From the NCBI GenBank assembly GCA_020543525.1, contig JAHYIO010000008.1, positions 1-64,000 of the forward strand: a stretch of 64,000 nt of DNA. The letters are read 5' to 3'. How positions within the stretch are numbered: the first letter of the stretch is position 1; each line of letters opens with the position of its first letter. Below are positions 10,292 through 21,278 of this stretch, piece after piece. The notes beneath the pieces are model-generated. The model made no database searches. It was given only the letters and a program-made list of their open reading frames with translations, and was not told where the DNA came from. The position numbers and the translations under genes were made by a program. This DNA is from Coriolopsis trogii. Its lineage: Eukaryota; Basidiomycota; Agaricomycetes; Polyporales; Polyporaceae.

Positions 10292-10858
10292 TGATGAACT
10301 CTGAACCTGGAAGGCTTGGAGCGACCTGTAAGTCACACAAAGAGAGATCTTCAGTCAGTGAGCGAACGACTATATTGCATAGTTTAGTACCTGTAAGTCA
10401 CACAAAGAGAGACTACAAGTACTAGTAAGTAAAGTGTAGTAGAGCATAAGTAATGAGTGAGACTTACTCTTCAGTCAGTGAGCGAACGACTGAAGAGCAG
10501 AGGGGCAAACAGACTGCCTTATATACTGGAGAGAGGAGTGCATGAGTAAGCGAATGAAGCAGTCACATGTTAACCATAGAACGATGAGTAAGAGTCCGTA
10601 CTCGGCGTATGAGTAAGAGCCGAGAGTATTCTGAGTAAGACATAAGGTCTAGAATGTTCCGGTGCATTGTAGAACGCACAGGAAGACAAGGGAACCATAT
10701 GGTCATGGGAATGTACAGTAGTTTCGTAGAGAAAACCGTATATGGTAAGTAGAAACACAGCCTATAGTAAGCGCTATCTAAACATAGGTAAACATGACCA
10801 TACAAAGGTTGTGTGCACAACTCCGGACCGGTAGAGCCGTAAATCCAGAATGTCAACA
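10292..10858 (-). mobile_element. Copia 5' LTR (LTR D)
   Basis: The 567-bp 5' LTR of the full element, followed on the right by the ATATC target duplication (10859-10863). On the element strand the TATATAAGG promoter box lies about 250 bases inside. It matches LTR C at both diagnostic bases (A at 10581, G at 10787). Confidence 0.93.
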
Positions 10859-12463
10859 ATATCAAGTTCCAACCCGTCTTCGATCCCGTGCGCGATGTCC
10901 TCCGACAGCATCTCGGGGTGGTTCGTGTTGAGCACCCACCGGAGGAGTGGACGGGACTCGGCTTTACTGCCGAGGTTCTGCGACGGGTGGTTGGATACCT
11001 GCGAGCCGACGAGGGCGAGGGGGCGTTCGATATCGACAACGCATACCTCGATTGTATGCGAGCATTCGTCTACGGGTTCACCAAGCGGAAGCCTCCCGTC
11101 CTCCCCGCTGCTGTATGGGACCTCCACGCACTCTGCCCGGAGAACGTCCGTCGCGTCGGGTACATTCACCCGTCGCTTCAAATCACCAAGCAGGAGCTCT
11201 CCAGGGAGTCGTGGTATTACCTGCGCTACCACGCCGACGACGCCCTGCAGCTCGACTGGGAGCTCATCGTCCCCCACGCCACGACTGTCGTCCGGCTCCT
11301 CCGCGTCCACACCATCACCAACCGCTGAGCCGCCGCGGAATACCTCGTCCTCAGAGGTATTCCCTTCCGCACCATCTTCAAGCCCGATCACCGGACTCCC
11401 ATGAAGACACAGCCCGCTCCCCCAGTCAGCCTTGGATGGCGCGCCGACTCAATGTCCCTCAACGGATATGATTACCGGCACTACGAGAGCCGGGTGTACG
11501 ATCTCCTCCGAGGTCCCAAAGGTCGGGCTGCTCTCCTCCAGGGAGGGATTGTGTGGCGAATCGCGATGGAGATTCTCTACGGCGGGGTGGTCACGGCGGC
11601 AATCGAGGGGCCCTCGGTCGACGTCTACCGGTACGGACAGGCGTTCCGCCCGAACCGAGGGGACGACTGGTACGACGACGGGCTTACCGCTGATGAGATA
11701 GCTCTCATCTGCGGTGTGTACAAAGTTTGTTCGAGTAAGTGTTCCTTCTTATTTTCTTGTGCCCAGGTACTAATTCTATTGTTCTCTAGATTGGCGCAAC
11801 ACTCAGACTTCGGACATGTCGTGGTGGCCCCAGCCTCACTACTGGAACCGGTCGTCATACAACGTCGGTTTCTGGAGTCCTTGGGCCGAAGGTTGGTTCC
11901 TCGCGCGACTCTCCAAAATTCGCAGCAACGAGGCACAGCCCTATGGTTCAAGAAAGTGGGGTGAGGTGCTGAAGACGGCCAATGACGCAAGGAACGTTCG
12001 CAATGCGGTGGAGGATGCCAGCACCGCGTTCCTCGTCAACGACCTTCGAGTCTTCGTAGTTGAGTAGGGTGTTCTCAGCCGCTGCTTTGTATTTGTTTTT
12101 GCATGTATCATCTCGCTCTCCCCGCATTGTTTTGGACATATTTTTGTATATCAAGTGTATTGTATATTGTACTGTGTATATCTGTGCCAAAAAAATATCT
12201 GTGTGCCAAGAACGGCGTCTTGGACGTCCTGCGCCCCTTGCCTATCTATTATAGGCACCACTGAGCGAATAAGTGGTATGTAATTGTGCGGCGTCCAGGA
12301 CTCCCAACGCGTCACGCACTAATGAGGCACTCGCATATGCTTGTGCTCCCCATCCGCATGGGATGAGCGGCGTCCTGGACGCCTCGCGCGCATTGCACCC
12401 CTCGTAAAGACGCCTGCTTCAAAGCGATGTCTGGTGCGAGCGGCGTCCTGGACGCCGGTGGTG

Positions 12464-12675
12464 TGTGTTCCGCATTTCTCGGATCCCGGGTGCCGGCCCG
12501 CGGTGCAGGGCGTCCAGGACTCCCGCGTCTCTGTGTGTTCCGCATTTCTCGGATCCCGGTTGCCGGCCCGCGGCACAGGGCGTCCAGGACTCCCGCGTCT
12601 CTGTGTGTTCCGCATTTCTCGGATCCCGGTTGCTGGCCCGCGGCGCAGGGCGTCCAGGACTCCCGCATCTCTGCG
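12464..12675 (+). repeat. 70-bp tandem repeat, three units
   Basis: The word CGCATTTCTCGGATCCCGG begins at 12471, 12541 and 12611, a period of exactly 70. Each unit also holds a CCGGCCCGCGG core and GGCGTCCAGGACTCCCGC. Units differ by only a few bases. Further GGCGTCC/GGACGCC words are scattered from about 12210 to 12450, so the array has grown out of a larger GC-rich repeat field. No gene is visible here. Confidence 0.85.
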
Positions 12676-12853
12676 TGATAAGATTGAGCAACTAGATAAG
12701 CGCGACCATGTCCCAGATAAGATAACTACAGTGTTAGAACCGCTGCATTAAGACACAAGAACACACTGATTACAATGTCACTCTATACAAGTAAGAAACA
12801 ATAATCCTGCCATATTACTATATGAGTTACCTTTCAATGGTGTGATTTGATAT

Positions 12854-12990
12854 GGCCGCTGCTTAAAAGTCCAAGTTTGGCATTCACAGTGACAGAATAT
12901 CTATACACCAAAGCATGCAAGTTGCATGCTTTGGTGTATAGATATTCTGCCATACTGAGAATGCCAAACTTGGACTTTTAAGCAGCAGCC
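12854..12990. repeat. Long imperfect palindrome (foldback)
   Basis: The inner arms 12893-12920 and 12922-12949 are a perfect 28-bp inverted repeat around one central base (CAGAATATCTATACACC... against its complement). The outer arms, about 31 bases (12854-12884 and 12960-12990), pair with a single mismatch or bulge. Short unpaired segments separate inner and outer arms. The whole could fold into a hairpin with arms near 68 nt. No open frame or obvious target duplication was found. Confidence 0.85.
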
Positions 12991-13270
12991 ATGATCAGAG
13001 TGCAATGGGGGATTTATTTTAAGCTGTTTGCCTATAACTGCTATTTTAATTCACTAACCAGAATAAAATCCCAGTCCAGTATATAGATGAACCTAGTGTA
13101 TTTGAGTATATAGACATAGTAAATCAGTATAAGTTGAGAATATATGCCTGTTTGCTATAGAGTGTAGATATGATGCTGCGTGAGATATTTTAATCTACAT
13201 GAGTTGGTACCCATGGCTGTCTGTAGTATCTGTGTGACATACGTGGGACGGGGGTGGGAAAGTCTTATTT

Positions 13271-13345
13271 AAACCCTAAATTAGGGTTGTAAGACCCTAC
13301 CCTAGGGTCTAATCTCAACCCAGGGACCCTCAGAATCTCTCATAA
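13271..13345 (+). repeat. Interstitial telomere-like motifs
   Basis: AAACCCTAAATTAGGGTT at 13271-13288 is a head-to-head pair of CCCTAA/TTAGGG motifs. More CCCTA/TAGGG words follow up to ATAACCCTAAA at about 13339-13349, right at the junction with the truncated copia copy. These are single motifs, not a true telomeric array. Confidence 0.45.
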
Positions 13346-13349
13346 CCCT

Positions 13350-15301
13350 AAAACGACGACTCTGACTCGGTCGATCCCAACGACATCCTGGACATTCCCC
13401 TTCCCATTCCGCTGGATGTCCCACCACCGCTTGATCACTCTGTAGACGATGATGCACCTGAAGCACCTGCTCCGGCTAATGCCCCTGATCGTCCTCCAAC
13501 ACCGCCGCCTGTTCCTGCTCCTCATCCTCCTCACCGTCGTGGTCGTAACAGACCAGTGGGAGATAATCAGCCTAGCATTGCTCATGACCGCCCTCGTCGT
13601 GACAAAGCAGGCATTCCCCACCCGAGTAGGACTCAGGACAACATCTATGGCGACGAGAACCCGGTTCATGTCGACGCCCAGACAGATCCGGATGGAGATC
13701 AGTGGGAGGCAGAGACTTTCCTCGCTTTTCTCGCTGCTGCGCAGTCGAAAGCTGGTATTCCTCAATCCCACAAGGAGGCCATGCGATCGCCTGATGCTCC
13801 TAAGTGGCGTGAAGCTGAGAAGTCGGAGTATGATTCGCTCATCGAGAACAGGACCTGGGTACTTGTTCCTCGTCCTAAGGGTCGACACGTCGTCTCAAAC
13901 CGCTGGGTTTATGATATTAAACATGATGGGCGATACAAAGCTCGTCTTGTTGCTCGCGGTTTTACTCAAGTATGGGGTGAGGACTATCATGAGACATTCT
14001 CTCCAGTTGTGCGGTTCGAGTCTATCCGGTATCTTCTTGCGCACGCTGCGCTTGAGGACTGGGACATCGAATCTATGGATGTCAAGACCGTGTTTCTGAA
14101 TGGCGATCTCGAAGAGGAAATCTATATGGAACAGCCCGAAGGCTGGGTCGTTCCTGGGAAGGAAGACCACGTCTGTCTGCTCAAAAAGGCTATCTATGGT
14201 CTTAAACAGGCGTCGCGTCAATGGAATGCGAAGATTCATCAGTCGCTTCTTGACTTGGGATTCCAACGGACCTATTCTGATGCCGGGATCTACGTATATC
14301 GGCGACAAGGGGGGGAACACGTAACGATTGTCGTACTCTATGTCGACGATCTACTTCTCATCGGCGATCAGTCTAGTCACATCAAGCACGTCAAGCGCTC
14401 TCTCTCTAAGCAGTACAAGATGACGGACTTGGGACCAGTCAAGCGCTTCCTTGGTCTTCGCATCACTCGAGATCGTTCTACTCGAACACTCGACATCGAC
14501 CAGGAAGAGTATATCCAGTCTGTCCTTGAGCGTTTCCAGATGGCTGACTGTAAACCGTCGCGTACTCCTCTCCCTGCTGGTGCTGTTTTGGTGAAAACCG
14601 ATCAGCCCGCTTCCGATTCGTTCAGGCAACGCTACCAGAGTCTTATTGGCAGTCTTTTGTACGCCATGCTCGGGACGCGCCCTGATATTGCTTTCGCTGT
14701 CACACGGTTATCCAAGTACAATGCCAATCCCTCTGAAGCACACATGAACTATGCCAAGTATGTCCTGCGTTACCTTCAGGGAACAAAGGCGTACCGGCTG
14801 CGCTACAAGGGAGCATCTAATGACGGTCTGATTTCGTACTCAGATTTGGACTGGGCGGAAGACCGTGATGATCGGCACTCAACCTCTGGCTTTGTCTTCT
14901 TGATGGCAGGTGGTGCTGTATCGTGGGCATCGAGGCGTCAGCCTACCATTTCGCTCTCCTCGACCGAGGCGGAATATAAAGCGGCCTCCGACACTTGTCG
15001 TCAGTTGGCATGGCTGAGGACCTTCGGCAATGAACTCGGAGATGACGTGACTGATCCGACGCCTTTGTGTCTCGACAACCAAGGCTCGATCTTCTTGTCC
15101 GTCAATCCAGTCATTGACCGTCGTACTAAGCACATAGAGATCCGTTATCACTTCATTCGTGAACAGGTCGAGATGGGATCTGTTGAGATCTACTATGTTG
15201 CTTCTGAGGACCAATTGGCCGACCCTCTCACAAAGAACGTGCCTTACTCTAATCAGGCTAAGTTCGTTGAGGAGATAGGTCTTGTGTCCGTTGCATCTTG
15301 A
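13350..15301 (+). pseudogene. Truncated copia Pol (linker, RT, RNase H)
   Basis: The frame is open from the break at about 13350 to the stop at 15299-15301, in the same register as the intact polyprotein. The first internal ATG in frame is not at the true start, so it is a remnant. It keeps a complete-looking reverse transcriptase (YVDDLLLIGDQS) and RNase H (SSTEAEYKA). Substitutions relative to the intact element include FSPVVRF for FSPVARF and KTVFLNGD for KTAFLNGD. No stop codon has accumulated, so the truncation is not ancient. Without Gag, protease and integrase it cannot move by itself. Confidence 0.9.
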
Positions 15302-15312
15302 ACGAGTGGGAG

Positions 15313-15879
15313 TGTTGACATTCCGGATTTACGGCTCTACCGGTCCGGAGTTGTGCACACAACCTTTGTATGGTCATGTTTACTTATGTTTAGATAGCGT
15401 TTACTGTAGGCTGTGTTTCTACTTACCATATACGGTTTTCTCTACGAAACTACTGTACGTTCCCATGACCATATGGTTCCTTTGTCTTCCTGTGCGTTCT
15501 ACAATGCACCGGAACTTTCTAGACCTTATGTCTTACTCAGAATACTCTCGGCTCTTACTCATACGCCGAGTACGGACTCTTACTCATCGTCCTATGGTTA
15601 ACATGTGACTGCTTCATTTGCTTACTCATGCACTCCTCTCTCTAGTATATAAGGCAGTCTGTTTGCCCCTCTGCTCTTCAGTCGTTCGCTCACTGACTGA
15701 AGAGTAAGTCCCACTCATTACTTATGCTCTACTACACTTTACTTACTAGTACTTGTAGTCTCTCTTTGTGTGACTTACAGGTACTGGACTATGCAATATA
15801 GTCGTTCGCTCACTGACTGAAGATCTCTCTTTGTGTGACTTACAGGTCGCTCCAAGCCTTCCAGGTTCAGAGTTCATCA
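15313..15879 (+). mobile_element. 3' LTR of the truncated copia copy (LTR E)
   Basis: 567 bp from TGTTGACATT to GTTCATCA, the same length as LTRs A-D and in opposite orientation. The polypurine tract GAGTGGGAG precedes it. It is more diverged from A-D than they are from each other. Confidence 0.92.
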
Positions 15880-16411
15880 TCTCATACATCGTTTGAGCTC
15901 CTGTGTCATGGACAATAATTGCCGGAGCACTCGTATATATATATCGAGCACCAGTGCTCACACCAAGAATACCAGTGCTCTGCAGCTGAGCACCAGTGCT
16001 TCTGCTGAGCACTCAGAGTGAGCACCATGCAGAATGCTGATGCGGGCTATGGCAGTAGATGATACATAGACGTGAACAGAGCATGCTCTGTGTGCTGTTC
16101 AATATGACATGGTTGTAACTCATGTGGGTGCTTTCAGTTGCATATCCTTGGTCGGATAATCGTACGGGGCGTGGGTGATTAATGGTGGTGATATCTCCTA
16201 TACATCCCGGACGCGACAACCGCCGGGAGTGGTAGTGATTCCCAAATATATCCACCACCGTGGGGGAATTTAATCCGCGTCCAACCTCACAGTGTAACAG
16301 AGCAGGGGCTGTGGCCTGATCCGCCTACAGCGATAAACATACACACGCGTCGGTCTACATACACTTTGCCCTCCCAGAGACGATACCACACCACCAAGCT
16401 GACCCCGAAAC
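15880..16411. other. Gene-free gap
   Basis: No supported gene. The palindromic word GAGCACCAGTGCT occurs at 15946-15958 and 15988-16000, with a partial copy between. The missing 3' exons of the neighbouring importin gene would be expected here, but I see no HEAT-like coding sequence. Confidence 0.5.
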
Positions 16412-19400
16412 CTAACTCGCACCTCCCGCCCCACCCCCGTCCTCGGCCTCGGCCTCGCTCTCCCACTCGGACAGGTGGAGCCCAAGCTCGCGCACGCTCG
16501 AGACAGCGATCAACAGTGGATGGTTCGCATCGAGCGCGCGGAGCGTCTTGGCCATGTCCTCGAGCGCAAAGTCCTCCATCTCCTCGATGAGCGCGAGGTC
16601 CTCCCTCTCCTCCCTGATCTCCTGCGCGGGCCGCGCCGCGCGCGCCTTGCGCCGGTCCGCGAGACTCTGCAGCTGCCGCTTCGTCGCCTCGAGGATGCCG
16701 GCGTGGAACTCGGCGGGGAGCGCGCCGGGTCCGCCGACGACGAGCGTCGTGTCGAGGAAGCATTTGTAGAGCGAGGCGAGGAAGGACGAGTCGGACTCGG
16801 ACCCGATGCAGTTGATCAGCTGCGTGAACGTCGCGGCGACCATCTGCGGGGTCAGCGTCCCGCTATTCTTCCCGCACGAGAACAGAACGGGGATGAGCCT
16901 GGTACAAGGCAAGTGGTCAGATCACGACTCGGCATTGAGTGACAAACGGGATGGACTGACATCGCGCACGCCTCTTGGACGCCGTCGTGAATGTAGAAAC
17001 GGAGGCCGGGGAGGGCGAGCTCGAGCACCTGTGACACATACGGTCCGAAGCGCGCGTTGAGCGTCGATGCATGAATGAGGAGCGTCTCGAACGCCTGGCA
17101 CTTGTCTTCAAGCGCAGACGTCTTGATCCCAACTTGCCGGCCGTCCAAGTTGACGCTCTCCCACCCGTCCCGATCTTCGTGTTCCTCGTCGTCGTCTATC
17201 GGAGGGCTCGGTGAGCACGGGCGACGGGTACCGGGCGATGGGACGCACCGTATACGGAGATATCCGCTTTTGAACTTGCGACGCGCAGGAGCGGAGGCAT
17301 GACAACAGGCAGATAGGGTTCGAACTCTTCCCCTAGCGCCTGGCACACCTTTGCCCATGTCGCAATCAGGAAGTGGCTCAGCATCGTGTCGTGCGGGTCG
17401 ACCGGACTGTCTGTAACGTCGAAGCGTTCAGTCGAGATGAACTGATGGACTGCGTTCACACGCACTTTGTATCCTCATCAGCAGCTCCACAAACGTCCGC
17501 GAGTCGGGGCGGAAGATGTCACGACCGACGGCAATGGCTGAGGAGTATGTCAGTCACCAGCGCGTGAAACCACAAGACCCAACGCACCGATGAGCCCCGC
17601 GCACTCCATCGCCTTGACACGGAGCTTCCTGTATTCGGGCCCGTTCGCGTTTTGCATCACGTTCAGCAGCAGCGGCATGATCGACGAGTAATGCTGCCCA
17701 GCATACCAACATCCGTAAGCCTCCGACAGAAGGGAGAACGTTCGAACGTACCTTTGCGAACGTCGCCTCGCTCGCGTCCGCGACCATCGCGAGCGTGGTG
17801 ATGACCTGCTCCTGCACGTACCGCTTCGGCTGCTTCGACGCGTCCGTCGCCGCAGGATTGAGCAGCTTCAAGAGGCGCTCGACGATAGAGTCGAGGTACG
17901 GGATCAGCGTGTCGCGCTCGACGCCCTCGCAGAAGTTGATCAGTGCCGCCGCAGCATGCGCATGGACGCTGGGCCAGGATGCAACGTTAACACGGCAGTC
18001 GGGATGAAAACCCTCCAGAGACGCGGGACGTACCGAGCCTCGGGGGCCTCGAGAGCGGGAATGAGCGCTGCAAAGATCTGCTCGTGGAATTTTTCCTGCA
18101 CGACTTCCTGTGGGAGCAGGAGCAAGGTCGGTATACAGTCATCTTGATGGAACGGAAGCTGGGACTGACCTCGAGATCCGTGCACAACTGTCCTCTAAAA
18201 CCCAGACGCACTCACATGAGCCAAAGGCGGGATGGAGCAGAGCGAGGTACGCCACCTACATGCACTGACACGCCGCGTACCGGACACGAGGGTGAGGGTC
18301 GTTGAACATGGGCGTGACGAGCCTGTTGTCGCCGTCAGTGAGCGAGCAAGTGTAAACAAGGCGGGTACGACGCGCACGCACTCGATGACCTTGCCCAGCT
18401 CCTGCTGCATGACCTTGCTCGTGCCCTCGGCGATGGACGCGATCGCCATGAGCCCCGCATGCCGCAGCCGCCAGTCATGACTCGCGAGCATCGCCGGAAT
18501 AAACGAGAACGCAGGCGGAAGGACGGCCTGCCCGCCCAGCGCGCACGCAACGCGATCCAGCGACTGCTCATAAGTGTGCGGGTACGTGTCGTCCGTCGGG
18601 TCTTCCGCAGGCTAAAACTGGGTGAGTGCCAGCACAGCCCGTCCACGCCATGCGAAAAATCAACTTACGTCGGCCTCGAGCCACGCCTCCATATCATCTT
18701 CTGGAATCTCGCCCATGCCCTCGAGACAGCCCCGGACGACGATGTTGACCCAGGCCTCGACGCCCCTGACCATCGCCGGCTTCGACTCGCTGAGCGTGGT
18801 CATGAACTCGAGCGCGGCCTTCCGGACCTCGTCCTCTTCTCCCGAGCCCTCCTTCTCCTCCCCGTCCCCATTGGCCGTCTGAGCCACAGGCGGGAACGCG
18901 AACGAACTTCCGCCACTCGGGTTCGGCCTCGCGACGGTCGGCGTCGGGCCGGCATCGACGGCGGGGAGGAGGACGGACGGGAGGAAGGTGAGCAGGGCGG
19001 GTATGTGCGGGCGGAAGAGGTGTGGGTTCGAGGATGCAAGTTCGGTGAGGACGTTGAGGAACGGAGGCTTCTTTGGATGTGGGAGGGCGGGGAGGGTGTT
19101 GAGCATGGGGTACATGAGCGCGAGCGCTTGGGATTGTTGGGCGAGGTCACAGGCGGAGAGGAAGGAGACGGCAGCACGGAGAGAGGCGAGGCGGACCTGA
19201 CAACCGTGATAACGCTGTGAGTATTTGACGCCACGAAATGAGATGGTAAATGTAGGCGATAGTCTCGGATCCGGTCAATAGAGCCAGCAGAAGGACAGCA
19301 CAAGCTAGAGGCCAACGCCGATCCATCCGCGCCAACTAAAACTAACGATGACGACGCCTCACTTTGCGGTTCTCCCTAGGACATGAGGTTCTCGGAGCCA

Positions 19401-20782
19401 ATGCGTACTAACGCACTGCCATGGGGCGAGGCAGCAGTCGAGATGCGAGCTGCAGAGCGCCTCACGGCAGCATTCTCGGGCACTATATCAGCAGTTTACG
19501 CGCGGGGCAGTCAATGACACCTGAGTCAAATTGAATGAGACCACGACGCCAGTGAGAGGGGAAGCCAGCGATCCAAACGGACACCAACGCTCCGCTATAT
19601 GGCGCACCAATGGAATTGCGAAGACGACTCAGTCGTCCTTACATGGACGAGAGTGAGCCTCTTTGGTGCAGTCATCAGCGCCTCAGGATAAGGATGAGCG
19701 CGTCACAGTGGACACGACGGGAAGTCCACGTCTGAGGCGCTCAGCCCAAACTCGGCGCGCTGGAGCTGACGAGCCGCCTAAGGGTGACCAGGACGAATGT
19801 GACGCCGAGAAGGGCTGCCTCGAGGACGATATACTCTACCGCAAGAACAACCGGACGGACACGCGTTTGTATGACCGGGATGTGCGGTAAAGATACAGTG
19901 CGCGCGGCAGGAGGGTGGAGACACCAACTGGGGCCGAAGGTAGGACGAACTGCTGTGGAAAAACGAGAGAGTGGAAACGCTCGAGCGCCCTCGAGGGCGG
20001 GCGTATCAGATGGGGAAGACGAGAAGGAAGGCGGAGAATGATAGGCCGGAAAGAGGATGTGGCGATGAGAGAGAGAGAGAAGGAGGACATACCTCCGTGC
20101 TGAGCGGGTCCTGGAGGCCCTTCTGGAGGATGGAGAGGACGGCGTCGGTTTGGAGGTCGGTGATGAGGTTGGGGCAGCCGGCGAATACGCGGAAGGCGGC
20201 CTCGCGGGAGAGGACGTCGGGGCTGTCGGCCATTGAGAAGACCTGGGGCTGGAGAGCGGGCCAGGGATGGCCGCGCTTCATGGCATTGTTGGAGAGGTCA
20301 GTGACGGTGTCGACCGTCTTGCGGCGGACGACGGGAGCGGGTTCGTGGTTGAGAGAGTGAAGGAGGATGCGCTGGAGGGTCTCGATGGCTTGCGAGCCGA
20401 GATGATCGTAGAGGGCGATGCGTTGGGCTGTGGACGGGCGGAAGAGGAGGCGGCGGAGGAGGACGAGGGAGAAGGAGCGCATCTTGGACGGCGCATGAGC
20501 AGCAGAGCAGAGCGGGGCGGGGCGGGGAGGGACTCACGAGCTCGGTGTCGGCGGAGGTCGCGAATTGGGCGATGGCAAGAAGATACAGCTCCGGTGTCTG
20601 CGCAAGCCTCTCATCGACCGCCTGCTCCGCACTGTGCACAGCGAGACTGGTGAGGCTGGGGCGATCGATGCAGGGAGAAGAGGGACTTGCCTGGAGCGGA
20701 GCTGGTTGTCGCCGAGGACGAGGTTGGAGAGGATCTGGGTGACCTCTGCGATCACCTCGGGGGGCACGACCACGTCCGCCAT
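16412..20782 (-). CDS. Importin-5/Kap121-like karyopherin, probably C-terminally truncated
   Basis: A multi-exon gene for a beta-karyopherin built of HEAT repeats, which carries proteins and ribosomal subunits into the nucleus with Ran. The start MADVVVPPEVIAEV at 20782 opens exon 1 (20782-20691). A 59-base intron with a GC donor follows, then SAEQAVDERLAQTPELYLLA and ELMRSFSLVLLRRLLFRP, as in the family's N-terminus. Later exons carry EVRKAALEFMTTLSE, LRHAGLMAIASIAEGT, DRDGWESVNLDGRQVGIKTS and GLRFYIHDGVQEA, diagnostic of the IPO5/Kap121 group. A stop occurs soon after a Glu-rich helix (EEMEDFALEDMAK) and an acidic/Gly tail. From memory of the family about 250 residues should still follow, so the gene looks cut short. 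Exons after 20093 resume only at 19196, an 896-base intron. Confidence 0.85.
19197..20092 (-). other. Oversized 896-base intron in the importin gene
   Basis: The exon ends ...CAGCACGGAG with donor GTATGT, and the next exon follows TTGTCAG. Joining them gives STEVRLASLRAAVSFL in frame. All other introns resolved in this window are 47-68 bases. No recognisable coding sequence, LTR or target duplication was found inside; a (GA)n run lies near 20070. Confidence 0.6.
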
Positions 20783-21278
20783 GTCGAGCAGCAGCGTACA
20801 GCGTCCGCGTAGCCAGAGACTGAGAATGGCAAGAGCGGGAGGAGGACGAGGAGGAGACCTGGCCCAGGGGCTGATGGGAGTCTCGAGCACGTGAGCCAGC
20901 GCTTGCTCAACCTCACTCGGACTCACTCCTCCCAACGACGAATACGCACAGCTTCGGAATCAATACGCTTAGCTCAAATCCTTGTCGCACAGACTCCGAG
21001 GGCCACCCCGTGCCCAACGCATTTCCTGCCATATATCGTTCTCCTGCCCAATCTCGCTTATCCGAGCACACAAACAAACCTCCAAGCTGTGTTTGCTGGC
21101 GACGCGTGTCCTGTCGTATACGGCTGCATTCGTTGTCGAGGCGAACCGCTTCTGCCTGCTGTCCTCCACGCGGCACCGCGAGCCGTTCAACGCTTAGCCG
21201 AACCGTCCCCTTCTCTCCGAGTCGCGTTGTGGACCACCGACGACGATCGCTCGTTTTCTAACCACTCCTCCTGACTCA
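20783..21278. promoter_or_regulatory. Shared divergent promoter region
   Basis: About 500 bases separate the ATG of the importin gene (minus) from the ATG of the gene at 21279 (plus). The region therefore must drive both genes. It is nearly identical to 23212-23707, which precedes the paralogous gene. No obvious TATA box is visible on either strand. Confidence 0.6.

Larger units (their letters stand above)
4356..10858 (-). mobile_element. Complete Ty1/copia retrotransposon
   Basis: A 6503-bp element on the minus strand with 567-bp LTRs at 10292-10858 (5') and 4356-4922 (3'), and the 5-bp target duplication ATATC at 4351-4355 and 10859-10863. The LTRs appear identical. It has a primer-binding site, a polypurine tract, and one long intact gag-pol frame with protease before integrase before RT, the copia order. 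It sits within the coding sequence of the host gene at 2073-12067. Everything visible is consistent with an element that moved recently. Confidence 0.95.
2073..12067 (+). pseudogene. Uncharacterised host gene broken by copia insertions
   Basis: The coding parts are 2073-2229, 2797-3292 (present again at 3860-4355), 10859-11734 and 11790-12067. Counting each target-site duplication once, these parts run in a single frame of about 598 codons. The join before the last part is a 55-base intron (11735-11789, GTAAGT...CTCTAG with a TACTAAT branch-like site). The protein starts MANESEEARAARLAR, has an eight- to nine-residue Asp run, a Pro/Ser/Ala linker, and a Trp-rich end (SWWPQPHYWN, GFWSPWAEGWF). 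I do not recognise the family. Besides the insertions there is an in-frame TGA at 11326-11328, so the copy looks dead twice over. The frame remains open for hundreds of codons after that stop, so decay is recent. Confidence 0.75.
13350..15879 (+). mobile_element. 5'-truncated copia copy
   Basis: A second copy of the same copia family on the plus strand. Homology starts abruptly at about 13350, within the linker after the integrase core, and runs through RT and RNase H to a full 567-bp LTR at 15313-15879. The 5' LTR, gag, protease and integrase core are missing, so no target duplication can be assigned. It has more differences from the full element (for example ATTCCGGATT at the LTR start), so it is an older copy. 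Confidence 0.92.

Noticed and set aside
12464..12675. CRISPR-like array
   Set aside because: Units are continuous tandem copies with no variable spacers, and the genome is eukaryotic.
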